A DNA stretch of 64,000 nucleotides from FEN-1139 sp964396375 (lineage in GTDB: Bacteria; Myxococcota_A; Polyangia; Polyangiales; Polyangiaceae), in NCBI GenBank assembly GCA_964396375.1, contig CAYNEY010000001.1, forward strand, positions 62,001 through 126,000. Reading direction: 5' to 3'. A program made the position numbers and the translations under genes. Below the pieces are notes generated by a model. That model did not search any database. It saw only the letters and a program-made list of their open reading frames with translations, and was not told where the DNA came from. Positions within the stretch are counted from its first letter, which is position 1. Each line of letters starts with the position of its first letter. Below, in pieces: positions 8,351-16,471 of this stretch.

Positions 8351-8787
8351 GCGCTTCCTCCTGTCTGCGATGAAATACTGCCGAACGCCTGATGTCTGCC
8401 GCCTCGTCGAAGAGCCGAGCGGTTTTTCCCCGGTTCGGCAGAACGATCGAAGTGGGATGACGATTATCAAGCCCAATTCCGGCAATCAAGAAGAAAGCGC
8501 CGTTGGGGGTTGACGAATGGCCTATTTTTTCGGGACCGCATCGGACTCGCTGCCCCTGCCTGCCACCACTCCCCGGTTCCGACCGTCGTTTCGAGTCCGC
8601 TTCCACCCCCATGCCAGAGAACCTGCTCCTTTTCTGCTGCGAATGAGAAGCTCAATCCTCCCGCGCAGTTGAGTCAGAGTGGTTCACGCCCAGGATTAAG
8701 CCTTCTTTGGGGCAAAACCTCGAAACAACTGAATAATCAGACAGGCCAACTGGCCGTTTCGGCGCGCCACAGGCGCTCTCACGGCTC
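8351..8787. other. Non-coding region between ybeY and the HU gene
   Basis: Contains 437 bases with no supported gene. The part next to the HU start holds the ribosome binding site and candidate promoter described separately. The remainder, relatively AT-rich around 8620-8760, has no clear hairpin terminator for ybeY and no recognisable small protein. Confidence 0.5.
8463..8489 (-). promoter_or_regulatory. Candidate sigma-70-like promoter of the HU gene
   Basis: Reading the minus strand, TTGATT (8484-8489) is followed 15 bases later by GATAAT (8463-8468), in a locally AT-rich patch of this GC-rich genome. Spacing is shorter than the usual 17, so an overlapping alternative -35 (TTCTTG) with 18 bases is also possible. 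The 5' leader would be about 105 bases. This is a pattern match only. Confidence 0.35.
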
Positions 8788-9234
8788 TCATTGTGGTCGA
8801 GAGGCTCGCACCAGCCGCCGGGTGGCAAGGCTCATCTGGTGCTTCTTCGAAGGGGTGTCGTGATCATACCCGAGCAGGTGCAGAAGGCCGTGGGCGAGCA
8901 GGAACCGTACTTCCTCTAGGAGCTCGCGGCGGCGCGCCTTGGCTTGGCGGGCCGCGGTGTCAAGTGAGATCACGATGTCACCGAGCACCTCGGGCTGTCC
9001 GGGGAGCGCCGTCAACATGGGACCGGATACCGGGAACGACAGCACGTCCGTCGGTCGAGCTTTGTCCCGGTATTTTCGGTTCAGTTCGAGGATGGTCGCA
9101 TCATCGGTCAAAAGGATGCTGAGCTCAGCCTCCGCACGGTGCAGAGAGGAAAGCATGGCCGAGGTCAAGGCTCGCACCTCGGATGCACGGAGGGAGGGGG
9201 AACGCGGCGCACGACGTCGGACAAGGACAGGCAT
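8788..9234 (-). CDS. ybeY: Endoribonuclease YbeY, rRNA maturation factor
   Basis: A 148-residue protein with the diagnostic zinc site near the C-terminus: H in LLAHGLLHLLGYDHDTPSKK gives the three-histidine pattern HxxxHxxxxxH. The upstream segment TDDATILELNRKYRDKARPT and DVLSFP are also conserved in the family. YbeY is a metal-dependent single-strand endoribonuclease required for 16S rRNA 3'-end processing and ribosome quality control. It follows sfsA by 20 bases on the same strand and may be co-transcribed with it. The N-terminal 20 residues are Arg-rich and poorly conserved, so the true start could be slightly downstream. Confidence 0.93.
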   Translation of the reverse strand: MPVLVRRRAPRSPSLRASEVRALTSAMLSSLHRAEAELSILLTDDATILELNRKYRDKARPTDVLSFPVSGPMLTALPGQPEVLGDIVISLDTAARQAKARRRELLEEVRFLLAHGLLHLLGYDHDTPSKKHQMSLATRRLVRASRPQ

Positions 9235-9254
9235 CGGCTCTCAGTCTGCCACGT

Positions 9255-9956
9255 CTAGGGGGGGAGAAAAGGGATCTCGTGGCCGAGCCTGAGCCCACGC
9301 CTCGAGATATCCAAACCATAGGCCAAGATCTCGACGCCAGCGTCGAGGGCTCGACGGAGCGCGGCGGTGTAGGCAGGATCGATGTGGTCGGCACACTCGA
9401 CGGTGCGGGCGCGGCTGCGCGCCGCACCGAACAGCAGCACGGAGCGCCGTCCTCGGGCACATTCCCGGGCCAGCACCTCGAGATGCTTCTGCCCACGGGT
9501 GGTGCGGGAATCCGGGAACGCCAGGCGTCCGCGAGCCAGGGAGAGCGTCACACTCTTCACCTCCACCAGGCAGTCGCGGTCAGCTGTCTGCAAGCGGAAA
9601 TCGAAGCGTGTATGCGGATCGATCTGGGCCTCTGCGATCAGATTGGAGCCTGGAGCAAGGGTGGCGATGCGGTTCTCTCGCAGGGCTTCCTCGATCACGC
9701 GGTTCATGCGAGCCGGATGGACCATGACACGTTCATCAGCCACCTCCGACAGCTCCCAGGTGTAGGCGAGCTTGCGCTGGGTGTTCGAAGCCAAAGACAG
9801 CCAGATTCTCCCGCCCTCTTCTACGCAGGTCGCCATGCTGCCAGGATTTGCGCAGTGTGCGGTGACGTGCTGTCCGTTTTCGAGGAGCGCGAAGGCGATG
9901 AATCGCTTCTCACGTCCGAGAAACCGGGCGGGGATCAGGGGAGAGGGAAAGCGCAT
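9255..9956 (-). CDS. sfsA: Sugar fermentation stimulation protein / DNA-RNA nuclease SfsA
   Basis: The ATG at 9956 gives 233 residues. The sequence follows the SfsA pattern throughout: FLGREKRFIAF, the signature HCANPGSM, then RNRVIEEAL-like helix (MNRVIEEALREN), RFDFRLQ, VEVKSVTLS, and FPDSRTTRGQKHLEVL. The acidic and Lys residues of D-x-n-E-V-K are consistent with a nuclease-like core. SfsA is described as a sugar-fermentation regulator in E. coli and as a nucleic-acid nuclease; its role in Myxococcota is not established. It sits 46 bases downstream of the Dabb gene and 20 upstream of ybeY. Confidence 0.93.
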   Translation of the reverse strand: MRFPSPLIPARFLGREKRFIAFALLENGQHVTAHCANPGSMATCVEEGGRIWLSLASNTQRKLAYTWELSEVADERVMVHPARMNRVIEEALRENRIATLAPGSNLIAEAQIDPHTRFDFRLQTADRDCLVEVKSVTLSLARGRLAFPDSRTTRGQKHLEVLARECARGRRSVLLFGAARSRARTVECADHIDPAYTAALRRALDAGVEILAYGLDISRRGLRLGHEIPFLPP

Positions 9957-10002
9957 CGGGTCCGTGGCTTGTGGTGGTGAGAGCACCAGTCGTCGAGCGA
10001 TA

Positions 10003-10329
10003 TCAGGAGGCAGCGTCGGGTGAGCACTCTGATCCGGGGTGTTCGAAGTCGAAGGCGAGGATCTGGTCGCAGGCAGTGCGCAGCTGCTTTGCGATAGCCT
10101 GGTGGGCCTCATGCACCTGATAGGCGGCGAGGGCGGTGCGCGATTCGAGTGTCACCAGAAGGCCGAGCTGACACCCGAGGGCGCGGTCGGTGAAGTTCTC
10201 CCCCACCGAAAGCTTCAAGATGCCCGGGACCAGCGCCGCCAACCTCCGCAACTCCCGAGCCAGCCGTGCCCGCTCATCACGCGTCACCTCGTCTCGAAAA
10301 CGGAACCAGACCATGTGCTCGACCGGCAT
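10003..10329 (-). CDS. Dabb family (stress-responsive A/B barrel) protein
   Basis: A 108-residue protein beginning MPVEHMVWFRFRDEVTRDE, with the helix RLARELRRLAALVPGILKLSVGENF shortened here as VPGILKLSVGENF, and HEAHQAIAKQLRTACDQILA. The starting strand with an early His, the VPG turn, and the HxxH-like helix are typical of the dimeric alpha/beta-barrel (Dabb) domain. Such proteins are often stress-induced; no catalytic function can be assigned. It is divergent from hcp, with a 135-base shared upstream region. Confidence 0.88.
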   Translation of the reverse strand: MPVEHMVWFRFRDEVTRDERARLARELRRLAALVPGILKLSVGENFTDRALGCQLGLLVTLESRTALAAYQVHEAHQAIAKQLRTACDQILAFDFEHPGSECSPDAAS

Positions 10330-10353
10330 TCGGGAACTCTCGCAGTCCGAGGG

Positions 10354-10368
10354 TGATTCTGCAAATCA
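10354..10368. promoter_or_regulatory. Inverted repeat between the Dabb gene and hcp
   Basis: TGATT (10354-10358) and AATCA (10364-10368) form perfect 5-base arms around CTGCA, about 97 bases before the hcp start. The half-sites resemble those of Crp/FNR-family regulators (TGAT...ATCA), but the centre is three bases longer than a classical FNR box, so the match is imperfect. Since hcp genes are often controlled by nitrosative-stress regulators of that family, it is a plausible operator, not a proven one. Confidence 0.3.
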
Positions 10369-10464
10369 TCCTGTGGGGCGAGGTACAGGGAAGGGAGGGC
10401 GGGGTCGCCTGCCCCCTGCGCTTGGCGTTGGCTGGTGGTCCGTGGCAGAGATCTGCACAGCAAT

Positions 10465-12090
10465 ATGCACATGTTCTGCTTCCAATGCCAGGAGACCAGT
10501 GGCGGGCGCGGCTGCACGTTTGGCGGCCACTGCGGCAAGAGCGAGGAGACCGCCAACTATCAAGATCTGTTGATCGCCTCGCTCAAGGCCCTCTCCCTTG
10601 TGAGCGAGCGCTGCCCGGAGGTGCCCCGGGCGGTCGATGAGTTGATCTACGAGTGTCTCTTCTCGACCATCACCAACACCAACTTCGACACCGACCGGTT
10701 TGCCTCCTGGATCGGGCGGGTTCTCGAGGCCAAACGCGAACTTTTGTCCCAAGTGACGGATCGTCAAGGGCTCTCCGAGCTAGCCCTGTGGGACGCGACT
10801 GATCCCGGTGCTTATGCCTCGCGTGCCTACAGATCGGGGGTGTTACAGACCGCCGATCCTGACGTGCGCTCTCTCCGTGAAACCATCACCTATGGGTTGA
10901 AGGGTCTCGCGGCCTACGCGCACCATGCTGCCATCTTGGGCGCGGAACTCCCGGAGATCGGCCAGTTTGCGCGCCGAGCGCTGGCCCGCATCAGTGACGT
11001 CACTGATCTCGAGCAGCTCTTCGAGCTGGCGCTCGAGACCGGCCAGGCGAATCTGCGGTCCATGGAGGTGCTGGATCGCGAAAACGCGAGAGTGTACGGT
11101 GTGCCGCGTCCTTGTCGGGTCAAGACCGGTGTCGGCACGCGGCCTGGAATTCTCATCAGCGGTCATGACCTTCTGGATATTGCCGAGCTCCTCGAGCAGT
11201 CGGAGCAGGCGGGTGTGGACATCTACACCCATGGAGAAATGATCGCAGCCCACTACTACCCGAAGCTGGCTCGTTTCTCACACCTCTTGGCCAACTACGG
11301 TGGCTCGTGGTGGCGTCAGGACGTGGAGTTCGAGGCCTTCCGAGGGCCGATCCTCATGACCACCAATTGTATCACGCCGGTACAGGACAGCTACCGAGAC
11401 CGGATTTGGACCACTGGGGTGGCGGGATACCCGGAGATCCCCCACATCGACCAGCACCTGCCCAACGGACAGAAGGATTTTTCCGCACTCATCGAGCGAG
11501 CCCGCAGCTGCCCGCCTCCCACACCCATCGACGATGTGCTGATCGATGGTGGATACAATCACGCCCCGCTCTTGGCCATGGCCGACGAGGTCCTTGATTT
11601 GGTGCGTAAGGGGAAGCTGCGTCGGGTGGTGGTGATCGGTGGCTGCGATGGCCGTGACCAATCTCGGGTCTACTATCGCGAGGTGGCGGAGCAGCTGCCG
11701 CCGGACACCGTCATCCTGACGGCTGGCTGTGCGAAGTATGTGTTCTGCAAGCTCCCACTCGGAGACATCGACGGTGTGCCGCGGGTGCTCGACGCGGGTC
11801 AATGCAACGATTGCTACTCACTGATCCATTTTGCGAGGCGGCTCGCCGACAAGTTGGGGATGAGTGACATCAACCAGCTGCCTATCTCCTATCAGGTGTG
11901 CTGGTACGATCAGAAGGCTGTGGCGGTGTATCTGACGCTGCTCGCGCTGGGCGTGAGAAAGATTCGCCTTGGCCCGAGCTACCCGGCGTTCTTCTCCCCG
12001 GCCATTCTCTCCAAGCTAGAGCGAGAGTACGGGCTTTTGCCGATCCGTGGGAGCGCGACCGACGTCGCGGCCATGCTGAACGGCGATTGA
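10465..12090 (+). CDS. hcp: Hydroxylamine reductase / hybrid-cluster protein
   Basis: 541 residues from ATG 10465; an ATG at 10471 gives the more conventional start MFCFQC. The N-terminal cysteines follow C-x2-C-x8-C-x5-C (C5, C8, C17, C23), the pattern of class I proteins with a [4Fe-4S] cluster, and the full helical domain is present. The hybrid-cluster ligands are visible in IYTHGEMIAAHYYP, MTTNCITP, LTAGCAKYVF, and DAGQCNDCYS. Hcp reduces NO to N2O in nitrosative stress and can reduce hydroxylamine. No Hcr-type NADH oxidoreductase is adjacent, so the electron donor is unknown. It is followed 3 bases later by an rRNA methyltransferase gene. Confidence 0.95.
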   Translation: MHMFCFQCQETSGGRGCTFGGHCGKSEETANYQDLLIASLKALSLVSERCPEVPRAVDELIYECLFSTITNTNFDTDRFASWIGRVLEAKRELLSQVTDRQGLSELALWDATDPGAYASRAYRSGVLQTADPDVRSLRETITYGLKGLAAYAHHAAILGAELPEIGQFARRALARISDVTDLEQLFELALETGQANLRSMEVLDRENARVYGVPRPCRVKTGVGTRPGILISGHDLLDIAELLEQSEQAGVDIYTHGEMIAAHYYPKLARFSHLLANYGGSWWRQDVEFEAFRGPILMTTNCITPVQDSYRDRIWTTGVAGYPEIPHIDQHLPNGQKDFSALIERARSCPPPTPIDDVLIDGGYNHAPLLAMADEVLDLVRKGKLRRVVVIGGCDGRDQSRVYYREVAEQLPPDTVILTAGCAKYVFCKLPLGDIDGVPRVLDAGQCNDCYSLIHFARRLADKLGMSDINQLPISYQVCWYDQKAVAVYLTLLALGVRKIRLGPSYPAFFSPAILSKLEREYGLLPIRGSATDVAAMLNGD

Positions 12091-12093
12091 TGG

Positions 12094-13293
12094 ATGACAG
12101 CGCCACCTCGGCGGGTAAGACTCGGGCTCGTGAGCTCGTCCCCTCGATCCGACCAGAATTCGAAGCGTAGCGCGCCCGGCGCGCTGCCGTACTTTGCCAC
12201 GGCCGCCAAGGGCACGGAGGGGCTGCTGCGTGAGGAGCTCCGCGACCTCGGGATATACCCGGTGCGAGGCGATCGCGGAGGTGTGCATTTCGGGCGCAGC
12301 CTCGGGGATGCCTTCCGCGTCTGTCTGATGAGCCGGATCGCCGTGCGCGTCCTCGAGCGTCGCGCCAACGCCGAAGTGACCACCTCAGACCAGCTGTATG
12401 AGGCCATACGCGCCCTCGACTTTTCGGACTTGCTCGACCCGGAGCGCACCCTCAAGGTGAGCGCCAGTGTCCGTTCTAGCCGTCTCACCCACAGCCAGTT
12501 CGTTTCGCGGCGGGTGAAGGACGCCGTGGTCGACGCGCAACGTGAGCATTTCGGGCGTCGCTCGGACGTGGATGCGAGCCTGCCGGATGTCCACCTCTTC
12601 GTGCATATCGTCCACGACCGCATGACCCTGTATGTCGATCTGGCCGGTGACTCCTTGGGTAAGCGAGGCTATCGGACCCGGGGAGGAGTCGCACCGCTCA
12701 AGGAGACGCTGGCCGCCGCGCTGCTGCGCCTGGCGGGCTACGATGGCTCGACGCCGTTCATCGATCCGCTGTGTGGGACCGGCACTATTGCGCTCGAGGC
12801 CGCGGAGATTGCCCTCGGACGCGCGCCTGGGCTCGGGCGTCCCCGATTCGCGCTCGAGAGTTTCGTGCGGGTCAGTGAGGCCGAGCGTGAGCTTTTCTCG
12901 GCGGAGCGGGAACGCGCACAGGCAGCGGCCCGCCCGCAGCTCGAGTTCCCGGTGTTTGGCAGCGATATCGATCTGGAGGCGCTCGACTTGGCGCAAGCCT
13001 CGGCGCGTCGGCTGGGTGTCGAGATACAGTGGATGCGGAGAGACATCCTACAACTCGAGCCCCCGGTTCCGGACGGGATCTTGGTCACCAATCCTCCCTA
13101 TGGTGTGCGCTTGGAGGGCGGTGAAGCGCTGGATCGGCGCCTCGGCGAGGCGCTGGCCCGATGGCATGGTTATCGGGTCGTGGTGCTCTCCGCTGGGCGC
13201 GAACTCATGCTCGCACTTGGGTCGCGACCGGCGTTCGAACACACGCTGTTCAATGGTGACATCGAGTGTCGCGCTTTTGGTTGGGAGCTCTGA
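12094..13293 (+). CDS. THUMP-domain class I RNA methyltransferase, RlmL N-terminal type
   Basis: 399 residues. After a non-conserved leader, PYFATAAKGTEGLLREEL is typical of the RlmL/Trm14 ferredoxin-like and THUMP region (about 30-190, ending LYVDLAGDSLGKRGYR). The catalytic domain has FIDPLCGTGTIALEAA and the amino-methyltransferase motif NPPYGVRLEGG. This architecture matches the RlmL half of the E. coli RlmKL fusion, which makes m2G in 23S rRNA; the RlmK half is absent, as in most bacteria. It begins 3 bases after hcp ends and may be transcribed with it. Exact target nucleotide is inferred by family. Confidence 0.88.
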   Translation: MTAPPRRVRLGLVSSSPRSDQNSKRSAPGALPYFATAAKGTEGLLREELRDLGIYPVRGDRGGVHFGRSLGDAFRVCLMSRIAVRVLERRANAEVTTSDQLYEAIRALDFSDLLDPERTLKVSASVRSSRLTHSQFVSRRVKDAVVDAQREHFGRRSDVDASLPDVHLFVHIVHDRMTLYVDLAGDSLGKRGYRTRGGVAPLKETLAAALLRLAGYDGSTPFIDPLCGTGTIALEAAEIALGRAPGLGRPRFALESFVRVSEAERELFSAERERAQAAARPQLEFPVFGSDIDLEALDLAQASARRLGVEIQWMRRDILQLEPPVPDGILVTNPPYGVRLEGGEALDRRLGEALARWHGYRVVVLSAGRELMLALGSRPAFEHTLFNGDIECRAFGWEL

Positions 13294-13401
13294 GGCCGCG
13301 AGCTTGGAGCGCTTCTCAATAGGGTGGACCGCCATTGATTGGCTTCGCCAATGCTCTCCAGCTTTCCCAAGGTGGGGTACCTGCCCCTCTTGAAAGTCGC
13401 T

Positions 13402-14895
13402 CTAGCTCGCGCAGCATACGCGATCGCGGCCGCTCTCCTTGGCCACGTAGAGCGCGGTGTCGGCGCGGCGAACCAGATCTTCGGTGGCGTTCTTGCAACC
13501 CGGACCGCGAATGGAGGCCAGGCCGAAGCTGGCCGTCACCTGGACCATGCCGCGCGGACCGGGGACTGGGTGCTCGTAGATGGCCTTCTTGAGCCGCTGC
13601 GCCACGATCTGTGCGCCCGCGAGATCGGTGCCGGGCAGGATGCACAAGAACTCTTCTCCTCCCCAGCGGCCCACCAGGTCGCCTCCACGCAAAGACGAGC
13701 CCAAGACTTGCCCGAGCATGGTGAGCACGGCATCTCCAATCGCGTGTCCCCAGGTGTCGTTGACGGTCTTGAAGTGATCGATGTCGAGGATGGCGATCGA
13801 CAGGATGCTCCCGTCGCGATCGGCGCGGGCCAGGTCGCGGCGCAGAGAGGCCTCGATCGCGCGACGATTCGCCACTTTGGTGAGCTCATCCGTTGACGCC
13901 AGCTCGAGCAGTCGCGCATTCGACTCGCGGAGCTGGGCCTCCAGGGCCTCTTTGGCGGTGACCACCGCCTCCAGAGTCAACACCAGAGACTCGTACTGCT
14001 CACTCAGGGCCACCAGGCTCTCCTGAACCCGCTCACGGAGGCCGGCCAGATCGGGCTGAGACCCGATCGGAGTGTCGAGCACGGCCGCCAGCTCGGCTAC
14101 TCGTGGAGGGATCCGCATGAGCAGGTCGGCAACTTGTGTCTCCTCGACGCCGAGGTTGCGCATGGTCATCGAAATCGATGTGCGCACTTTGTCGATTGGA
14201 CCCCCCTCGAAGAGCCCAGAGATCCGCTCGGCGAGCCATGCAACCCGGGCGAGGTGCGGTTCGGGGAGGGTGTCGTCGTGGTGGTGGATGATGGCTTCGG
14301 CGATGTCTGGGCCGAGAAAATGACTGCGGGCGATCTCCGCTCCGCGGACTGGGTGTGGACTGATCCCGGTGGCGCGTTCCTTCACCACGCGGTGCGCCGC
14401 CGGGCAAGCTGCGAGTTCACCCGCTCCCTCGACGTCCTCGCGAGCCCACGCCAAGATCCCAGCATCCAGGAAGAGCCCCGCGGTGAAATGGCTGTCCGGA
14501 TCACGATCTTTTAGCAAGACCGCGAGTTCACGTGCGGTGACGGCGCGTCGCAAGCAATTGCCAAGCAGTATCTCGCTGCCGGGTCCGGCGGGGCTCAAGT
14601 TGGTGATGACCAGGCTGAGCGCGATGTTGCGCACCCCACGGATCCCAAGCAGGCTGCAGGCTTGACGGACGTCCTCGATCCGACGTCCGACGCCGAGGAC
14701 TGGGTTGTTTACGAAGGCGAGGAGGCGAAGGGCGAAGGCCGGATCGGTCACGGCGAACGCCGCGAGATCAGAGAGCGCCACGTCCTCCTTTAGAGCAAGC
14801 TCGATGATCTTGGTCGCGGCCACGCTCAGCAGCTCGGCCTTACCGGGCTTCTTGCGCGGGCTTCCACTGTGGGAAGGCGATGGGACGGCAGGCAT
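13402..14895 (-). CDS. HDOD domain fused to GGDEF diguanylate cyclase
   Basis: 497 residues. Residues about 20-215 are HDOD (LSDLAAFAVTDPAFALRLLA, then HHHDDTLPEP). A helical linker follows, with a probable coiled coil before LASTDELTKVANRRAIE. The GGDEF domain (about 335-490) has the intact active site WGGEEF and the product-inhibition site RGGD five residues upstream (an I-site RxxD). The enzyme should make c-di-GMP from two GTP. HDOD-GGDEF fusions sense unknown signals. The 108-base-plus leader on its upstream side overlaps an unexplained set of pairings (15003-15080). Confidence 0.92.
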   Translation of the reverse strand: MPAVPSPSHSGSPRKKPGKAELLSVAATKIIELALKEDVALSDLAAFAVTDPAFALRLLAFVNNPVLGVGRRIEDVRQACSLLGIRGVRNIALSLVITNLSPAGPGSEILLGNCLRRAVTARELAVLLKDRDPDSHFTAGLFLDAGILAWAREDVEGAGELAACPAAHRVVKERATGISPHPVRGAEIARSHFLGPDIAEAIIHHHDDTLPEPHLARVAWLAERISGLFEGGPIDKVRTSISMTMRNLGVEETQVADLLMRIPPRVAELAAVLDTPIGSQPDLAGLRERVQESLVALSEQYESLVLTLEAVVTAKEALEAQLRESNARLLELASTDELTKVANRRAIEASLRRDLARADRDGSILSIAILDIDHFKTVNDTWGHAIGDAVLTMLGQVLGSSLRGGDLVGRWGGEEFLCILPGTDLAGAQIVAQRLKKAIYEHPVPGPRGMVQVTASFGLASIRGPGCKNATEDLVRRADTALYVAKESGRDRVCCAS

Positions 14896-15002
14896 CGGGG
14901 CTCTCTTGGTTCGGCGACGGCCGACCTACAATGGGACGGAGTACGGCCCGTCCCCTGGGTCGGCTAAGGGGCTCCCGAGCATGGTGGGCGAAATAGCCAG
15001 GG

Positions 15003-15080
15003 CAGAGTGCTTCGGGGGCAACCATCGGCTTTGGGGCCGAAATGGGAAGTACCTTCAAGTCATTCCCAAGGAGCACTCTG
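15003..15080. other. Possible three-helix structured element
   Basis: CAGAGTGCT (15003-15011) can pair with AGCACTCTG (15072-15080). Inside lie TCGGC/GCCGA (15025-15029, 15036-15040) and TGGGAA/TTCCCA (15043-15048, 15063-15068), giving a three-way junction. It lies 53 bases before the start of the plus-strand membrane protein and upstream of the minus-strand diguanylate cyclase. It does not match the c-di-GMP, SAM, glycine or THF riboswitch patterns I know. Arms of this length arise by chance several times in 64 kb. Confidence 0.25.
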
Positions 15081-15132
15081 GTCGCTACGTTTCATCCACG
15101 TGGCCCGCGCATCTCGTCCCCCCGGTTTTGAC

Positions 15133-15678
15133 ATGACCTACCGCCCCACCGAGCGGGTCTTTCTCCCGCCGTGGCGCGTTCGCCTACCATCCTTGATCTA
15201 CCTTGCCATGGCCACGCTGGTGATGGGAACGGTGCTGGTTGCTGAGTCGAGCCCGACCAACTCCGAACTCTACGTCAACCTCATCGAGTCGACGTCCCGC
15301 CGCATCATCAGCGCGCGCACCTTCGCCATCTTGCTCATGGTAAGCGCGCTCGCCGGGGTTCTGCGGACCAGTATGCGAGGCGTGCGGGTTCGCCCAGACG
15401 GCGTGGAGTACCGCGATGTGATCTCGCTCTTCATCCCGAAACTCCGCCGGATCCGCTGGGCGCAGATCGATCGGATGATCCTCGACCACCCAGGCCAGAT
15501 CGCGATCGATCTGTGGGACGGTACGGTCGCGTACCTGCCGCCGGTTCACAACGAGATTGCGCTTGTCGCCACCCTCGAGCAAGTGGCGATGGCCCGCGCC
15601 ATCCCGGTGCGTGGTGGCTTTGGAGTCGATGAGCTGCCGGACGCCGAGGAACTCGAGCAGCCGAGCGCCATCACCTGA
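15133..15678 (+). CDS. Small membrane protein with cytosolic PH-like domain
   Basis: The ATG at 15133 gives 181 residues. Two hydrophobic segments are visible at about 18-40 (LPSLIYLAMATLVMGTVLVA) and 58-77 (ARTFAILLMVSALAGVL). The rest (GVRVRPDGVEYRDVISLF, then RRIRWAQIDRMILDH) resembles the bacterial PH-like fold seen in many two-helix membrane proteins. Longer in-frame starts exist but would read through the upstream pairing region. No function is known. It converges on the enoyl-CoA hydratase gene, with 10 bases between stops. Confidence 0.7.
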   Translation: MTYRPTERVFLPPWRVRLPSLIYLAMATLVMGTVLVAESSPTNSELYVNLIESTSRRIISARTFAILLMVSALAGVLRTSMRGVRVRPDGVEYRDVISLFIPKLRRIRWAQIDRMILDHPGQIAIDLWDGTVAYLPPVHNEIALVATLEQVAMARAIPVRGGFGVDELPDAEELEQPSAIT

Positions 15679-15688
15679 AGCTCGCCGA

Positions 15689-16471
15689 TCAGCGCCCGGT
15701 GAAGCGTGGCGGTCGGCCCTCGGCGCGGGCCCGGAGTCCTTCACGCCTATCCTCGCTCATAAGGCAGGTCCGATACTGCTCGAGTTCGAATGCCAATCCG
15801 GCGGTAAGTTCGAGTTCGCTCGCGGCGTCGATGGCTCGGAGCGCGGCTCGTTGGGCCAGGGGCGCGCCCTCGAGGATCGGTCCGATCCACTCCAGCGTCT
15901 CAGCCAGGATATCTTGGCCGGTCGTGATGCGCTCGATCAACCCGAAGCGGAGCGCGGTGTCGGCGTCCAAGCGCCGCCCGAGCAGGATGAGCTCCTTGGC
16001 GCGGCCTATGCCGAGCAGGCGAGTGAGTCGCTGGGTCCCGCCTGCGCCGGGAATGATCCCGAGACCTGTCTCGGGGAGTCCGAAGCTGGCATGACGAGCG
16101 GCGATACGAAGGTCGCAGAGCAGTGCGAGTTCGAGACCGCCACCCAGGGCATGGCCGTTGATGGCAGCGATCACCGGCAGCGGCGATTCTTCGATGATCT
16201 GAAGCTCCGTGCGGTAAGCCGTCAGCATCTCGAGGATCGCGTCGTCACCCATGGTGGCGCGCTCTCGGAGATCGGCACCGGCACAGAACGCGCGCGTTCC
16301 CTCCCCGGTGATGATGATGGCGCGAAGCTCAGGGTCTTGTGCCGCATCACGCACCGCCTCACCGAGCTGGCTGACGGTTGCCCGCGCCAAGGCGTTGCTC
16401 GACTCGGGTCGTGTGATGGTGACGATCGCGGCCCGAGATCTCTGCGTGATGGTGACTTCGGAGGCGCTCAT
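15689..16471 (-). CDS. Enoyl-CoA hydratase/isomerase family protein
   Basis: 260 residues of the crotonase superfamily. The CoA-binding and oxyanion elements are FCAGADLRERA and INGHALGGGLELALLCD; the second catalytic region is FGLPETGLGIIPGAGGTQRL. Both catalytic Glu positions of hydratases (in GGGLEL and LPET) are present, so hydration of trans-2-enoyl-CoA is likely. Its ATG overlaps the stop of the M1 aminopeptidase gene (ATGA), indicating translational coupling. It could serve fatty-acid or amino-acid degradation. The exact substrate cannot be told. Confidence 0.92.
   Translation of the reverse strand: MSASEVTITQRSRAAIVTITRPESSNALARATVSQLGEAVRDAAQDPELRAIIITGEGTRAFCAGADLRERATMGDDAILEMLTAYRTELQIIEESPLPVIAAINGHALGGGLELALLCDLRIAARHASFGLPETGLGIIPGAGGTQRLTRLLGIGRAKELILLGRRLDADTALRFGLIERITTGQDILAETLEWIGPILEGAPLAQRAALRAIDAASELELTAGLAFELEQYRTCLMSEDRREGLRARAEGRPPRFTGR

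Noticed and set aside
4331..13375. A shared 15-base sequence GCTTTCCCAAGGTGG at two intergenic sites
   Set aside because: A few identical 15-mers are expected by chance in 64 kb; the flanks do not match.
13338..13392. Hairpins (ATTGGC/GCCAAT and CAAG-GGGG/CCCC-CTTG) between the convergent rlmL-like and HDOD-GGDEF genes
   Set aside because: They may help termination but are short, without T runs, and not distinguishable from chance.
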